A stretch of 43,812 bases of DNA from Intrasporangium flavum. GTDB taxonomy: Bacteria > Actinomycetota > Actinomycetes > Actinomycetales > Dermatophilaceae. Positions 30,759 to 39,096 of this stretch are shown in pieces (the first letter of the stretch is position 1; each line of letters begins with the position of its first letter). The notes under the pieces are model-generated. The model saw nothing but the letters and a program-made list of their open reading frames with translations, did no database searches and was not told the DNA's origin. The translations under genes and the position numbers were made by a program. The stretch spans positions 1-43,812 of the forward strand of contig NZ_MLJO01000014.1 in the NCBI RefSeq assembly GCF_001956915.1, given 5' to 3'.

Positions 30759-31286
30759 TCAGGTCAGGGGAGGGGTGGGGGTGCGCTGGAGTGCCAACGC
30801 ATCCCTGACGTGGTCGAGGATGCCATGGCAAGCGGCCTCGACCTCGGTGAAGCACCTGGCGAAATGGTCCTCGCCCCCGTACCAGGGGTCGCTCGTCTCG
30901 AGGGTGCCCGCCTCGACGGCGGACGGGTCGAACTCGCGGACGAGCCGGATCTTGCGTCGGTTGGCCGGCGTGCGGGCCAGCCGCTGGAGGGTGCGCACGT
31001 GCCCCTCGTCGGAGGCGAGCACGAGGTCGACGTCGTCGAACTCCTCGGGGTCGAACTCGCGGGCGCGGTGGCGCGAACCGTCGTAGCCGTGCGCGGCGAG
31101 CACGGCGACGGTGCGCGGGTCGGCGTGCTCGCCGACGTGCCAGTCGCCGGTGCCGCTCGAGGTGACCCGGACGTCGCGCTCGAGGCCGGCGTCGGAGACG
31201 AGTGACTGCAGGATGACGTGCCCCATCGGCGACCTGCAGATGTTGCCACTGCACACGAAGGTGACGTGGAGGGGGCGAGACGACAT
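30759..31286 (-). CDS. Low-molecular-weight protein-tyrosine phosphatase
   Basis: A 175-residue LMW-PTP. The P-loop is VCSGNICRSPMG (nucleophile Cys12, Arg18) immediately after the first strand. The general-acid loop DPWYGGEDHF is near residue 137, in the usual place. It dephosphorylates tyrosine on proteins such as the BY-kinases of capsule export, or is secreted in pathogens (PtpA). No tyrosine kinase is nearby. The ATG at 31286 follows GGGGA; the ATG at 31295 overlaps that Shine-Dalgarno sequence and is less likely. It is the first gene of a probable ptp-VOC-VOC transcript. Confidence 0.94.
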   Translation of the reverse strand: MSSRPLHVTFVCSGNICRSPMGHVILQSLVSDAGLERDVRVTSSGTGDWHVGEHADPRTVAVLAAHGYDGSRHRAREFDPEEFDDVDLVLASDEGHVRTLQRLARTPANRRKIRLVREFDPSAVEAGTLETSDPWYGGEDHFARCFTEVEAACHGILDHVRDALALQRTPTPPLT

Positions 31287-31391
31287 GATCCCCATTGAAC
31301 ACCGCGGACCCGCGGCCGGTGCCCGAAGTGCGTACATTCGCGAACTTCGCGGTGGGACGGGGCTGTCGGTGGTCGGTGCCACGGTTGGCCC

Positions 31392-31802
31392 ATGACGACG
31401 ACCCGCCCCGCAGCCCACGCGCCGGAGGACCTCGAGGCCCTCCTGGCCGCCGCCGTCGCCACCGCCGACCTCGACGCCGTGGCCGCGCTCCACGCGCCCG
31501 ACGCGGTCGTCAGCCTGCCGGGTGGGCGCGAGGCCGCGGGCCGCGCCGCCGTGCGCGCTGCCTACGCCGCGGCGCTCGAGGCCGGGGCACTCGTCGACAC
31601 CGCGCTCGGTGCCTCCTCGACCCGCGCGGTCGTGTCCGGGGCGCTCGCGATGACGACCTCCACGTGGCCCGACGGGACGGTCCGCACCCAGGTCGCCCGG
31701 CGCGAGGCCGACGGCTCGTGGGTGTGGACGCGCGACGGCTCGCGGCTGCGCGACGTCGAGGCCTGCCTCCCGGTCGCCGGGCCCGACGCGTCCGTGGCGT
31801 AG
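31392..31802 (+). CDS. NTF2-like/SnoaL-type protein
   Basis: A 136-residue NTF2-fold protein with an N-terminal helix pair (EDLEALLAAAVATADLDAVA), then ALHAPDAVVSLPGGREAAGR, AAVRAAYAAALEAG and a C-terminal beta-sheet ending WTRDGSRLRDVE. It resembles the DUF4440/SnoaL-like group used as enzymes or ligand-binding domains; no catalytic residue can be assigned. CACGGT lies 6 nt before the ATG, a near-match to the leaderless -10 pattern. The gap 31287-31391 holds TTCGCGAACTTCGCG, a direct repeat near 31338. The stop codon TAG forms part of the MFS gene's -10 box. Confidence 0.85.
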   Translation: MTTTRPAAHAPEDLEALLAAAVATADLDAVAALHAPDAVVSLPGGREAAGRAAVRAAYAAALEAGALVDTALGASSTRAVVSGALAMTTSTWPDGTVRTQVARREADGSWVWTRDGSRLRDVEACLPVAGPDASVA

Positions 31803-31805
31803 CGT
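31800..31805 (+). promoter_or_regulatory. -10 box TAGCGT overlapping a stop codon
   Basis: The TAG stop of the NTF2-like gene is the first half of TAGCGT, which is 7 nt from the GTG (31813) of the MFS gene. This suggests an internal leaderless promoter at the gene junction. Confidence 0.5.
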
Positions 31806-31812
31806 CAGGCGC

Positions 31813-33189
31813 GTGAGGGCCGGACCGGGGGAGAACGACACCGACGAGCAGGGAACGCGAGCACCCGAGGCGGGGTCACCTGCCTCCCAGCGGCGCTCGC
31901 ACTTCGTCGACCTGACGCCGCTGCGCGTCAGCCCTCCCTTCGCGCGACTGTGGGTCGGCAACGCGCTCGCCGGCATCGGTACGTTCGTCACGAACACGGC
32001 CGTCGGGCTGCACATCTACGACCTCACGCGCTCGACGTTCATGGTCTCCCTCGTCGCCTGGTTCTCCCTCGCGCCGATGATCGTCGCCGGCCTCTACGGC
32101 GGCGCGATCGCCGACCGCTTCGACCGGCGGACCGTGGCGATCACGGCCTCGACCGTGGCCTGGCTCTCGACCGTCACCCTCGCGACCGTCGCCTGGCTGC
32201 ACCTCGAGCACGTCTGGGTCTTCTACGTCATCACGACGGTCAACGCCGTGGCCGCGACGATCGCCTCGGCCACCCGCCAGGCCATCGTGCCGCGGCTGCT
32301 GCCGAAGGAGCTGCTGCCCAAGGCCGCGGCCCTCATGGGCATCTCGGCCGGGGTCATGGTCACGGTGGGGCCGGGCGTCGCGGGCGTGCTCGTGGCGCGG
32401 GCCGGGTACGCATGGACCTACACCGTCGACGTCCTCCTCTTCCTCGCCGGGTTCTTCGGGCTGTGGACCCTCCCGCGCATCCGCCCCGAGGCGGGTCGGC
32501 CCGTCGTCGGCGGCTTCCGTTCGGTCGTCGAGGGGCTCACCCACCTGCGCTCCTCGCCGAACGTGCGCATGAGCTTCCTCGTCGACATCATCGCCATGAC
32601 GTTCGGCCAGCCGATGGTGCTCTTCCCGGCCATCGGCGCCGTCGTCATCGGCGGCGGCGCCGTCACGGCGGGACTGCTGCTCGCGTCGTTCGCCGTCGGC
32701 GGCATCGTGTCGAGCCTCGGGTCGGGGCGCGTCACCGGGCTGCGCTGGCAGGGCCGGGCGATCCGCGACGCCATCGTCGTCTACGGGCTCGCCGTGCTCG
32801 GGCTCGGGCTGGTGCTCGCCGTGACGACGCTCGGGGGCCACGCCGTCGCCTCGCGCGACTTCGCCGACGTCAACCGGCTCGCGCTCGCCCTGGCGATGCT
32901 CTGCCTCGCCGTCGCCGGCGGCGCCGACAACGTCAGCGCGATCTTCCGCCAGTCGATCCTCCAGTCGGCCGTTCCCGACCACCTCCGTGGCCGCACGCAA
33001 GGCGTCTTCACCGTCGTCGTCACCGGCGGCCCGCGGCTCGGGCAGATGTTCGCCGGCACGCTCGCGACGCTCACCGCCACGTGGGTGCCGCCGGTCGTCG
33101 GCGGCGTCCTCGTCGTCGTGCTCGTCGTGGTCACGGTGGCCCGGGTGCGATCGTTCCGCGACTACGACGCCCTCGACCCGCGCCCCTGA
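31813..33189 (+). CDS. Major facilitator superfamily transporter
   Basis: A 458-residue, 12-helix MFS permease of the EntS/macrolide-efflux-like type. After a 30-residue hydrophilic N-terminus it has FARLWVGNALAGIGTFVTNT (helix 1), GGAIADRFDRRTVAITAS (the MFS loop 2-3 motif) and SATRQAIVPRLLPKELLPKA. The second half includes GRTQGVFTVVVTGGPRLGQM. Such proteins export siderophores or drugs by proton antiport; the substrate is not evident. The start is a GTG at 31813 with a TAGCGT box 7 nt upstream and no Shine-Dalgarno sequence. The gene converges with the WS/DGAT gene across 196 bp that hold only a short CCTG/CAGG stem and a 10-bp tandem repeat. Confidence 0.92.
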   Translation: MRAGPGENDTDEQGTRAPEAGSPASQRRSHFVDLTPLRVSPPFARLWVGNALAGIGTFVTNTAVGLHIYDLTRSTFMVSLVAWFSLAPMIVAGLYGGAIADRFDRRTVAITASTVAWLSTVTLATVAWLHLEHVWVFYVITTVNAVAATIASATRQAIVPRLLPKELLPKAAALMGISAGVMVTVGPGVAGVLVARAGYAWTYTVDVLLFLAGFFGLWTLPRIRPEAGRPVVGGFRSVVEGLTHLRSSPNVRMSFLVDIIAMTFGQPMVLFPAIGAVVIGGGAVTAGLLLASFAVGGIVSSLGSGRVTGLRWQGRAIRDAIVVYGLAVLGLGLVLAVTTLGGHAVASRDFADVNRLALALAMLCLAVAGGADNVSAIFRQSILQSAVPDHLRGRTQGVFTVVVTGGPRLGQMFAGTLATLTATWVPPVVGGVLVVVLVVVTVARVRSFRDYDALDPRP

Positions 33190-33360
33190 CCCGCGGGGTC
33201 CTGACGCGGCAGGCCGGTCGGGCCGTCGGCGTCGCGGTGTGCGGGTCCGCGCCAGAGGTGCAGGCTTCCCCTGCGAGTGCGCGGTGCACCCCGCACCCGT
33301 GGCGGAAGCGCGCACCTTCGGGGCTGCCGCGCACCCGTGCGGTGCCGAGGGCGTCGGGCC

Positions 33361-33388
33361 GTCGGTCCGCGTCGGTCCGCGTCGGTCA
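33361..33388. repeat. 10-bp tandem repeat running into the WS/DGAT stop codon
   Basis: GTCGGTCCGC occurs at 33361-33370 and 33371-33380, then as GTCGGTCA at 33381, where the TCA (33386-33388) is the stop of the minus-strand gene. The rest of 33190-33385 contains no gene and no strong terminator. Confidence 0.75.
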
Positions 33389-34768
33389 GCCGGTGAGCTC
33401 ATCGAGGCGGGCGCCGACCCGTTCGGTCAGGTGCGCGAGGTCGGGCACCACGGCGGGGTCGGCGACGACCGTGACGCCGAGCCGGCCCGCGTACGACAGC
33501 ACGTCGAAGGTCACCGCCGTGTTGCCGGGAGTCACGGCCACCGGCACGACCTGCGACACCTCGCAGCCGGCGAGGTGCAGCCGCTCGGTCGGCCCGGGCA
33601 CGTTGGTGACGAACGTGGTGACGAGGCGCTGGCGGTCGATGAACCACGCGAAGAGGCCGAGCCGGGCGAGCCACCGGAACGCCACGCCGAGGGGCGCCGC
33701 CGAGGCGGCCCGCGGACGCTCCCGCTGGGCCGCGGACTGGGCGTGCACCTGCCGGAGGCGGGCCCACGCGTCGGTGCCCGTGCCCGGCACGCGGAAGGGC
33801 ACGACGCCGCTCGTGTTCCCGAGCTCGTGCGACGTCGTCGCGCGCCGCGCGGAGTAGGGCACCGACACGACCAGCTCGCCGACGCGCTCGCCGCGCCCCT
33901 CGAGCACGTCCACGAGGGCGCCGCCGACCGCGGCGACGACGAGGTCGTTGACGGTGCAGCCCAGCCGGTGCGCGGCCGACCGCACGCCCAGCAGCGGGCG
34001 GTCCACGACCCCGAGCCGACGCGTCGGCCCGGTCGGCCGGTTGAGCGATGTTCGCGGGACGAGGCGCGGACGCCCGACACCCAGGGTGCGCAGCCCCGAC
34101 ACCGCGAGGAGGAGGCGACGCGGCATCCCCCGGACCGACGCGGCCCGCGTGCCCCAGGCGTCGAGGGCGAGGTCGCGACGCGACGGGGCTGCACGCGTCG
34201 GGGCCGGGACTGACGGCGTGCGGGCGCGTGCGTCGGTCCGGACGCCGGTCGGCACCACCGGGTCGGCGAGCGACTGCAGCACCGCGAGCCCGCCGATGCC
34301 GTCGGCGACGACGTGGTGGACCACGACGACGAGCGCGCACCGTCCCGACCCGACGCCGGTCACCCAGTGCGCCGCCCAGAGCGGGCGGTCGCGGGGCAGC
34401 GGCCGGCACACGAGCTCGGCCGCCAGCTCGAGCAGGCCGTCGAGGTCGTGCAGGCCCTCCACGGCGTGCACGTGCCAGTGTCGCCGCACGTCGAACGAGT
34501 CGTCGCCCCAGAAGGGCCGCCCGAGGCCGACCGGCGCCCGGTGCAGCCGTTGGCGCAGGCGCGGGACCTCAACGGCGCGCTGCCCGAGCAGCCGGAGCAC
34601 GTCGTCGGGGTCGGGGCACGCGCCGTGGGCCGGCGGCTCGAGGACGAGCACGGCGGCGATGTGCATCGGGGCCGGGCCGCGGTCGGTGACGAGCGTCGTG
34701 AGGTCGTTCGCGCTCAGCCGGTCCACGCGGACGGCGGCGCGGCCACCGCGTCGGTGACGCCCATCCAC
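33386..34768 (-). CDS. Wax ester synthase/diacylglycerol acyltransferase
   Basis: A 460-residue bifunctional WS/DGAT-type O-acyltransferase, which joins acyl-CoA to diacylglycerol or fatty alcohol to make storage lipid at the membrane. The active-site HHxxxDG is HHVVADG (His151-His152, Asp156). Other family marks are MHIAAVLVLE, NDLVVAAVGGAL, VPYSARR and FVTNVPGPTERLHLAG near the C-terminus. The length is typical. The GTG at 34768 is preceded at 6 nt by TACCGT, implying a leaderless mRNA; a later GTG (34726) directly before DRLSANDL would also fit the family's usual N-terminus. Actinobacteria often have several copies. No other lipid-storage gene is adjacent. Confidence 0.92.
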   Translation of the reverse strand: MDGRHRRGGRAAVRVDRLSANDLTTLVTDRGPAPMHIAAVLVLEPPAHGACPDPDDVLRLLGQRAVEVPRLRQRLHRAPVGLGRPFWGDDSFDVRRHWHVHAVEGLHDLDGLLELAAELVCRPLPRDRPLWAAHWVTGVGSGRCALVVVVHHVVADGIGGLAVLQSLADPVVPTGVRTDARARTPSVPAPTRAAPSRRDLALDAWGTRAASVRGMPRRLLLAVSGLRTLGVGRPRLVPRTSLNRPTGPTRRLGVVDRPLLGVRSAAHRLGCTVNDLVVAAVGGALVDVLEGRGERVGELVVSVPYSARRATTSHELGNTSGVVPFRVPGTGTDAWARLRQVHAQSAAQRERPRAASAAPLGVAFRWLARLGLFAWFIDRQRLVTTFVTNVPGPTERLHLAGCEVSQVVPVAVTPGNTAVTFDVLSYAGRLGVTVVADPAVVPDLAHLTERVGARLDELTG

Positions 34769-34774
34769 CTGTCC

Positions 34775-34780
34775 ACGGTA
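34775..34780 (-). promoter_or_regulatory. -10 box TACCGT for leaderless WS/DGAT mRNA
   Basis: On the minus strand TACCGT, 6 nt (GGACAG), then GTG 34768. The rest of the 146-bp gap up to the galE stop (34914) is purine-rich on the plus strand (34866-34915) with no clear hairpin. Confidence 0.5.
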
Positions 34781-34914
34781 GGCAGGGACCGGCCCGCGGC
34801 GTCACGGATCCGGGCGCAGGTGGCGCACGAGACACCGTGTGACGGGTGGGACGGAGTGCTCACTCGACGGGAGAGGGAGGGACCCGCCGGTGAGGAGGTG
34901 GAGGAAGGAGTGGG

Positions 34915-35937
34915 TCAGCCGTCGGAGTCGGGGTAGCCCGTGGGGTTCGCGCTCTGCCAGCGCCACTGGTCGGCGCACATGTCGTCCATCGTCTTCTCCG
35001 CGCGCCAGCCGAGCTCGGCGTTGGCCCGCGACGGGTCGGCGAACGACTCGGGCAGGTCACCGGCGCGGCGGCCGACGACCTCGTAGGGCAGCTCGCGGCC
35101 GATGGCCCGCTCGAAGGCGTGCAGCACCTCGAAGACGCTCGTGCCGTGACCGGTGCCGAGGTTCCACGTCGACACCGGCTCGTCGACCTGGCCGAGCTTC
35201 GTCAGGGCGGCGAGGTGGCCCGCGGCGAGGTCCTCGACGTGGATGTAGTCGCGCAGTGGCGTGCCGTCGGGGGTCGGGTAGTCGTCACCGAAGACGAGCA
35301 GCTTCTCGCGCCGGCCGACCGCGACCTGCGCGATGTAGGGCATGAGGTTGTTGGGGATGCCGGACGGGTCCTCCCCGATGGTGCCGCTCGCGTGGGCCCC
35401 GACGGGGTTGAAGTAGCGCAGCAGCGCGATGCGCAGCGCCGGGTCGGCGGCGGCGACGTCGCGCAGGATCTGCTCGATCATCACCTTCGTCCAGCCGTAC
35501 GGGTTGGTGGCCGCGGTCGACATGTCCTCGGTGAGCGGGGGCGCGTTGTGCCCGTAGACCGTGGCCGAGCTGCTGAAGACCAGCTTGGTCACGCCGTGGC
35601 GGCGCATCGCCCGCACGAGCGAGAACGTGGAGACGAGGTTGTTCTCGTAGTACTCGAGCGGCAGCTCGACGCTCTCGCCGACGGCCTTGAGCCCGGCGAA
35701 GTGGATGACGGCGTCGATGTGCTCGTTGGCGAAGAGGTGCTCGGTCTTGTCGTGGTCGCGCAGGTCGAAGGAGTGCACCGGCAGGTGAGTGTCGGTGAGG
35801 GCCTCGAGCCGGTTGACGACGGTCGGCTTGCTGTTGGCGAAGTTGTCGACGATGAGCACGTCGTGCCCCGCCGCGACGAGCTGGACCACGGTGTGCGAGC
35901 CGATGTAGCCGGCCCCGCCGCTGACGAGTACGCGCAT
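34915..35937 (-). CDS. galE: UDP-glucose 4-epimerase
   Basis: A 340-residue extended short-chain dehydrogenase/reductase. NAD binding is by GGAGYIGSH (residues 7-15). The catalytic set is Ser124 (FSSSATVYG) with Tyr147 and Lys151 (NPYGWTK). The substrate region has LRYFNPVGAHASGTIGEDP, NNLMPYIAQVAVG and RDYIHVEDLAAGHLAAL. It interconverts UDP-glucose and UDP-galactose for galactose use and cell-envelope glycans. No other gal gene is adjacent. The ATG at 35937 has TAGGGT 6 nt upstream (leaderless). It lies downstream of the M56 gene on the same strand, with 54 bp between. Confidence 0.96.
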   Translation of the reverse strand: MRVLVSGGAGYIGSHTVVQLVAAGHDVLIVDNFANSKPTVVNRLEALTDTHLPVHSFDLRDHDKTEHLFANEHIDAVIHFAGLKAVGESVELPLEYYENNLVSTFSLVRAMRRHGVTKLVFSSSATVYGHNAPPLTEDMSTAATNPYGWTKVMIEQILRDVAAADPALRIALLRYFNPVGAHASGTIGEDPSGIPNNLMPYIAQVAVGRREKLLVFGDDYPTPDGTPLRDYIHVEDLAAGHLAALTKLGQVDEPVSTWNLGTGHGTSVFEVLHAFERAIGRELPYEVVGRRAGDLPESFADPSRANAELGWRAEKTMDDMCADQWRWQSANPTGYPDSDG

Positions 35938-35943
35938 GCCGTC

Positions 35944-35949
35944 ACCCTA
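35944..35949 (-). promoter_or_regulatory. -10 box TAGGGT for leaderless galE mRNA
   Basis: On the minus strand TAGGGT, then 6 nt (GACGGC), then the ATG at 35937. Confidence 0.5.
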
Positions 35950-35991
35950 CCGACCGCGGCCGGGAGGGTTCCGGCGCCGGTCGGGAGCGGG

Positions 35992-36888
35992 TCAGACGAG
36001 CGCGAACCCGGCGATGGCGAGCCCGTAGAGGGCGAGCGGCGCGGCCACGATCAGTACCCCGGCGGCGTACATGCCGACGCCGACGACGCCCGCGGGCAGC
36101 CCGACGATGCGGTCGGCGTCGAGCAGCTCGATGCGGGCCTTGGCCACGTGGGTGCTCTCGCGGATCGCCATGGCGCCCAAGGGTTTCGGACCGTCGGCCA
36201 TGGCGACAATGGCACGGCCGGTGGTGACGGGGTCGGTGCGGCGCACGGCGGCGCGGTCGGCGAGAACCTCGATGAGCAGGTGCACCTCGTGGAGGGCGGC
36301 GTCCGAGCGCAGGAACCGCGGCACGGCCTCGTGGACCACCGTGAAGAACTCCATGACGAGGTCGTGGCGGGCGGCGAGGTGGGCGCGCTCGTGGGCGAGG
36401 ACGGCGTCGAGCTCGTCGGGGGCCAGACGCGCGAGAGTGCCCTGTGTCAGCACGACCCGACGCCGGACGCCGGGCACGCAGTAGGCGGTCGGCGTCGCGT
36501 GCTCGAGCACGCGCATGTCGCGGTCGCGGCCCTCGCCGGGCGCGCCGAGCAGGTCGACGAGGTCACGGTGGCGGCGCCGGGCCGCGCGCAGCTGGCGCCC
36601 GACGCGGTCGCCGGCGAGCAGCAGGCGGCCGGCGACGACGGCGCTGAGCGCCCCGGCGACGGCGACGACGGGCCAGGTGTCGGCGAGGCGGGCCCGGTCA
36701 CCGAGCAGCGCGGGCAGCGCCGCCGGCGCGGCGAGCAGCGCGGCTAGGACGGCGGCGACGGCCGTGGCCTGCCAGAGCACGAGGGCGGCACGGGGAGCCC
36801 GGCGCAGCACCGTGACCCGTGCCAGCAGGCGCGGCACCGGCCACGCGAGCAGCGCCGCGAGCACGACGAGCGCGCCGACGACGACCAT
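35992..36888 (-). CDS. M56-family membrane metallopeptidase (BlaR1/MecR1-like)
   Basis: A 298-residue membrane protease. Helices are at about residues 1-24, 33-62 and 70-93, with a last pair at about 260-298. The cytosolic zinc protease domain has HERAH at 166-170 (LAHERAHLAARHDLV) and a downstream acidic segment (EVLADRAAVRRTD) that would supply the third ligand. It lacks the C-terminal penicillin-binding sensor domain of true BlaR1, so the signal is not a beta-lactam bound in that way. Its partner is the BlaI-type repressor encoded 3 bp upstream, which such proteases inactivate by cleavage. The pair follows cydABDC at only 12 bp. Confidence 0.9.
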   Translation of the reverse strand: MVVVGALVVLAALLAWPVPRLLARVTVLRRAPRAALVLWQATAVAAVLAALLAAPAALPALLGDRARLADTWPVVAVAGALSAVVAGRLLLAGDRVGRQLRAARRRHRDLVDLLGAPGEGRDRDMRVLEHATPTAYCVPGVRRRVVLTQGTLARLAPDELDAVLAHERAHLAARHDLVMEFFTVVHEAVPRFLRSDAALHEVHLLIEVLADRAAVRRTDPVTTGRAIVAMADGPKPLGAMAIRESTHVAKARIELLDADRIVGLPAGVVGVGMYAAGVLIVAAPLALYGLAIAGFALV

Positions 36889-36891
36889 CGG

Positions 36892-37314
36892 TCAGGCGCT
36901 TCGGTCGCGCGGCCCGGGACCGCGTCGGGCCTCGAGCTCGGCGAGTGCGGCCTTGAGCTCGTCGAGCTCCTCGGGCGTCGACTCGTCGAGGAAGTGCAGC
37001 AGCGCGCTGCGGCGGGTGTCGCCGGCCAGCTCGCCGAGGGTGTGGTGCAGCGACTCGGAGGTCAGCTCCTCGCGCGTCGAGGCCGGCGTGTACCGCCAGG
37101 CCCGGCCGTCGCGCTCACGGCTGACGAGGTCCTTCTTGGCCATCCGGTCGAGGACGGTCATGAGCGTCGTGTAGGCGAGTCCGCGCTGGACGCCGATCTC
37201 GTCGTGCACCTCGCGGACCGTCAGGCCGTCCGGGTGCGACTCCGCGGTGCTCCACAGGTGCTCCATGACAGCGCGCTCGAGCTCGCCGAGGCGGTTGCGG
37301 GGAGTGTTCGGCAT
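36892..37314 (-). CDS. BlaI/MecI-family transcriptional repressor
   Basis: A 140-residue winged-helix repressor of the penicillinase-repressor family: LGELERAVMEHLWSTAESHP, VREVHDEIGVQRGLAYTTLM, TVLDRMAKKDLVSRERDGRAWRYTP, then a C-terminal dimerisation helix pair. The ATG at 37314 lies 12 bp after the cydC stop; TAGATT, which includes that stop codon, is 9 nt upstream and could be a -10 box. The M56 protease gene follows at 3 bp. There is no beta-lactamase gene in the window. Candidate operators matching the BlaI half-site occur at the cydA promoter (43332-43346 and 43362-43375), so the likely target is the cytochrome bd operon. Confidence 0.94.
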   Translation of the reverse strand: MPNTPRNRLGELERAVMEHLWSTAESHPDGLTVREVHDEIGVQRGLAYTTLMTVLDRMAKKDLVSRERDGRAWRYTPASTREELTSESLHHTLGELAGDTRRSALLHFLDESTPEELDELKAALAELEARRGPGPRDRSA

Positions 37315-37326
37315 GGTGCGTCCAAT

Positions 37327-39096
37327 CTACCGGCGCGGGTCGCCGGATCCGTGCCCGCGGCCGTCGTCGCCGGTCGCGGTGCTGGGTGGCATCGTGCCCG
37401 ATGCCGGGCGGTGCAGGGTGACGACCCGGTCGAACAGGTCGGTCCCCTCGTCACGGTGGGTCACCATGACGAGCGTCTGGGCGCCGTCGGACGCGTGCGT
37501 GAGGTCGGCGAGGACGGCGCGGGCGGTCGGCGGGTCGAGGTGGGCGACGGGCTCGTCGAGCAGCACGAGCGGCCGGCGGCTCACGTGGGCCCGGGCGATG
37601 CCGAGGCGCGCCCGCTCGCCGCCCGAGAGCCCACGGCCGGACGCGCCGAGCGGGGTGTCGAGGCCGTCGGGGAGGTCGGCCAGCAGGTCGCCGAGCCCGG
37701 CTGCACGCAGCGCGGCCTCGAGGTCGGCGTCGGACGCGTCGGGCCGGGCGAGGGTGAGGTTGCCGCGCAGCGTCGTGGCGAACACGTGCGGCTCGTCGTC
37801 GACGACGGCGATGCCGGCGCGGGACTGCTCGAGCGGCTCCTCGAGCGCGTCGCGGCCGTCGAGCAGGTACCGGCCCCCGGTGGGGTCGAGGTGCCGCGCG
37901 AGGACGGCGAGCAACGTCGACTTGCCGACGCCGTTCGGCCCGGTGACGACGACCCGGCTGCCGGGTCGCAGGCCGAGGTCGACCGGGCCCAGGTCGGTGC
38001 CACGGCCGGTCCACGACGCCTCGAGGTCGCTGACGGTGACGGCGGCGCCGCCCTCGGCGCGACGGGCGGGACCGGCCTCGCCCCGCTCGCCGGCGCCCGT
38101 TCCCCGGTCGGCGACGGCGGGTGGGGTGTCGACCAGGGCGTCGATGCGGGCCTCGCTGCCGCGGGCCCGGGCCAGGGCGCGCATCGCGTCCACGAGGGGG
38201 GTGATCGCCTCCGACACCGCGACCGGCGTCAGCACGAGGAGCGCCTTGACCGGGGTGGCGACGTCGAGGTCCCGGGCGATGAGCGCCGTCGCCGCGACGG
38301 CCGCGCCGACGGCGACGAGGAACAGGGCCGCGGCCGTGGACCGCCCGACGCTGATCCGCCGGGTGACGCGCGCGAGGGTGCGGTGCGCGTCGTCGAGCCA
38401 GCCGAGCGCGGTGGCCCAGCCACCGACGGCGCGCAGCTCGCGCGACTGCGTGGCGACGAGCTCGCTGACCCGGGACACCTCAGCCCGGGCCGCGAGCAGG
38501 TCTGGCAGGGAACGGGACTCGAGCGCCAGCGCTGCGGCGCAGATGGCGGCGACGACGAGTGCGAGCGCGAGCAGCACGAGCCCGACGGGCAGCGCGATGG
38601 CCGCGACGACGGCGATGACGATGCCGCCCGCGAGGGCCGTGGAGATGACCGGCACGGTGACCCGCACCTGCGCCTCGACGGCGTCGGTGAGGTCGTCGAC
38701 GACGCCGGTGAGCACGTCGGCCCGCCGGCGCCGGCCGAGGCGCGCGGGGGTCAGCGGCACGAGGGCGGCGTAGAGGGCGGTGCGCCGCTCGGCGAGCAGC
38801 CGCAGCGCCGCGTCGTGGCTGACGAGCCGCTCGGCGTAGCGGAAGACTGGCCGGGCGATGCCGAAGGTGCGCACGAGCACGATGGCCGTGAGCAGCGTGA
38901 GGATGACAGGCCGCTCGGCGGCGCGGACGATGAGCCACCCGGAGGTCGCGGTCAGGGCCATGCCCGACGCCGTGGCGAGGCCGCCGAGCAGGCCGCCGCG
39001 CACCGTGCCGGCCGAGGGCCAGGCGACGCCGCGCCGGCGGGTCGTGCCGGCGGCCGGGCCGGTGCCGGGTCGGGGCGAGCTGGTGGAGGTGGTCAC
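37327..39096 (-). CDS. cydC: Cytochrome bd biogenesis ABC exporter subunit CydC
   Basis: A 589-residue fused membrane/ATPase subunit. The six-helix domain covers residues 30-330 (WLIVRAAERPVILTLLTAIV). The ATPase domain has Walker A GPNGVGKST, signature LSGGERARLGIARA, Walker B PLVLLDEPVAHLD and switch His VTHRDE. With CydD it forms the heterodimeric transporter needed to assemble cytochrome bd (reported to move reduced thiols or haem). The GTG at 39096 overlaps the cydD stop in GTGA, and GGGAGG lies upstream. The C-terminal tail is Gly/Asp-rich. A longer open frame extends upstream to 40485 but is the shadow of cydD in another frame. Confidence 0.94.
   Translation of the reverse strand: MTTSTSSPRPGTGPAAGTTRRRGVAWPSAGTVRGGLLGGLATASGMALTATSGWLIVRAAERPVILTLLTAIVLVRTFGIARPVFRYAERLVSHDAALRLLAERRTALYAALVPLTPARLGRRRRADVLTGVVDDLTDAVEAQVRVTVPVISTALAGGIVIAVVAAIALPVGLVLLALALVVAAICAAALALESRSLPDLLAARAEVSRVSELVATQSRELRAVGGWATALGWLDDAHRTLARVTRRISVGRSTAAALFLVAVGAAVAATALIARDLDVATPVKALLVLTPVAVSEAITPLVDAMRALARARGSEARIDALVDTPPAVADRGTGAGERGEAGPARRAEGGAAVTVSDLEASWTGRGTDLGPVDLGLRPGSRVVVTGPNGVGKSTLLAVLARHLDPTGGRYLLDGRDALEEPLEQSRAGIAVVDDEPHVFATTLRGNLTLARPDASDADLEAALRAAGLGDLLADLPDGLDTPLGASGRGLSGGERARLGIARAHVSRRPLVLLDEPVAHLDPPTARAVLADLTHASDGAQTLVMVTHRDEGTDLFDRVVTLHRPASGTMPPSTATGDDGRGHGSGDPRR

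Noticed and set aside
33190..33385. A small gene or RNA between the MFS and WS/DGAT genes
   Set aside because: No open frame has a ribosome site or recognisable sequence, and the inverted repeats are short and weak.
35992..37314. A beta-lactam resistance cassette (bla operon)
   Set aside because: BlaI and an M56 protease are present, but there is no beta-lactamase or penicillin-binding sensor domain in the window.
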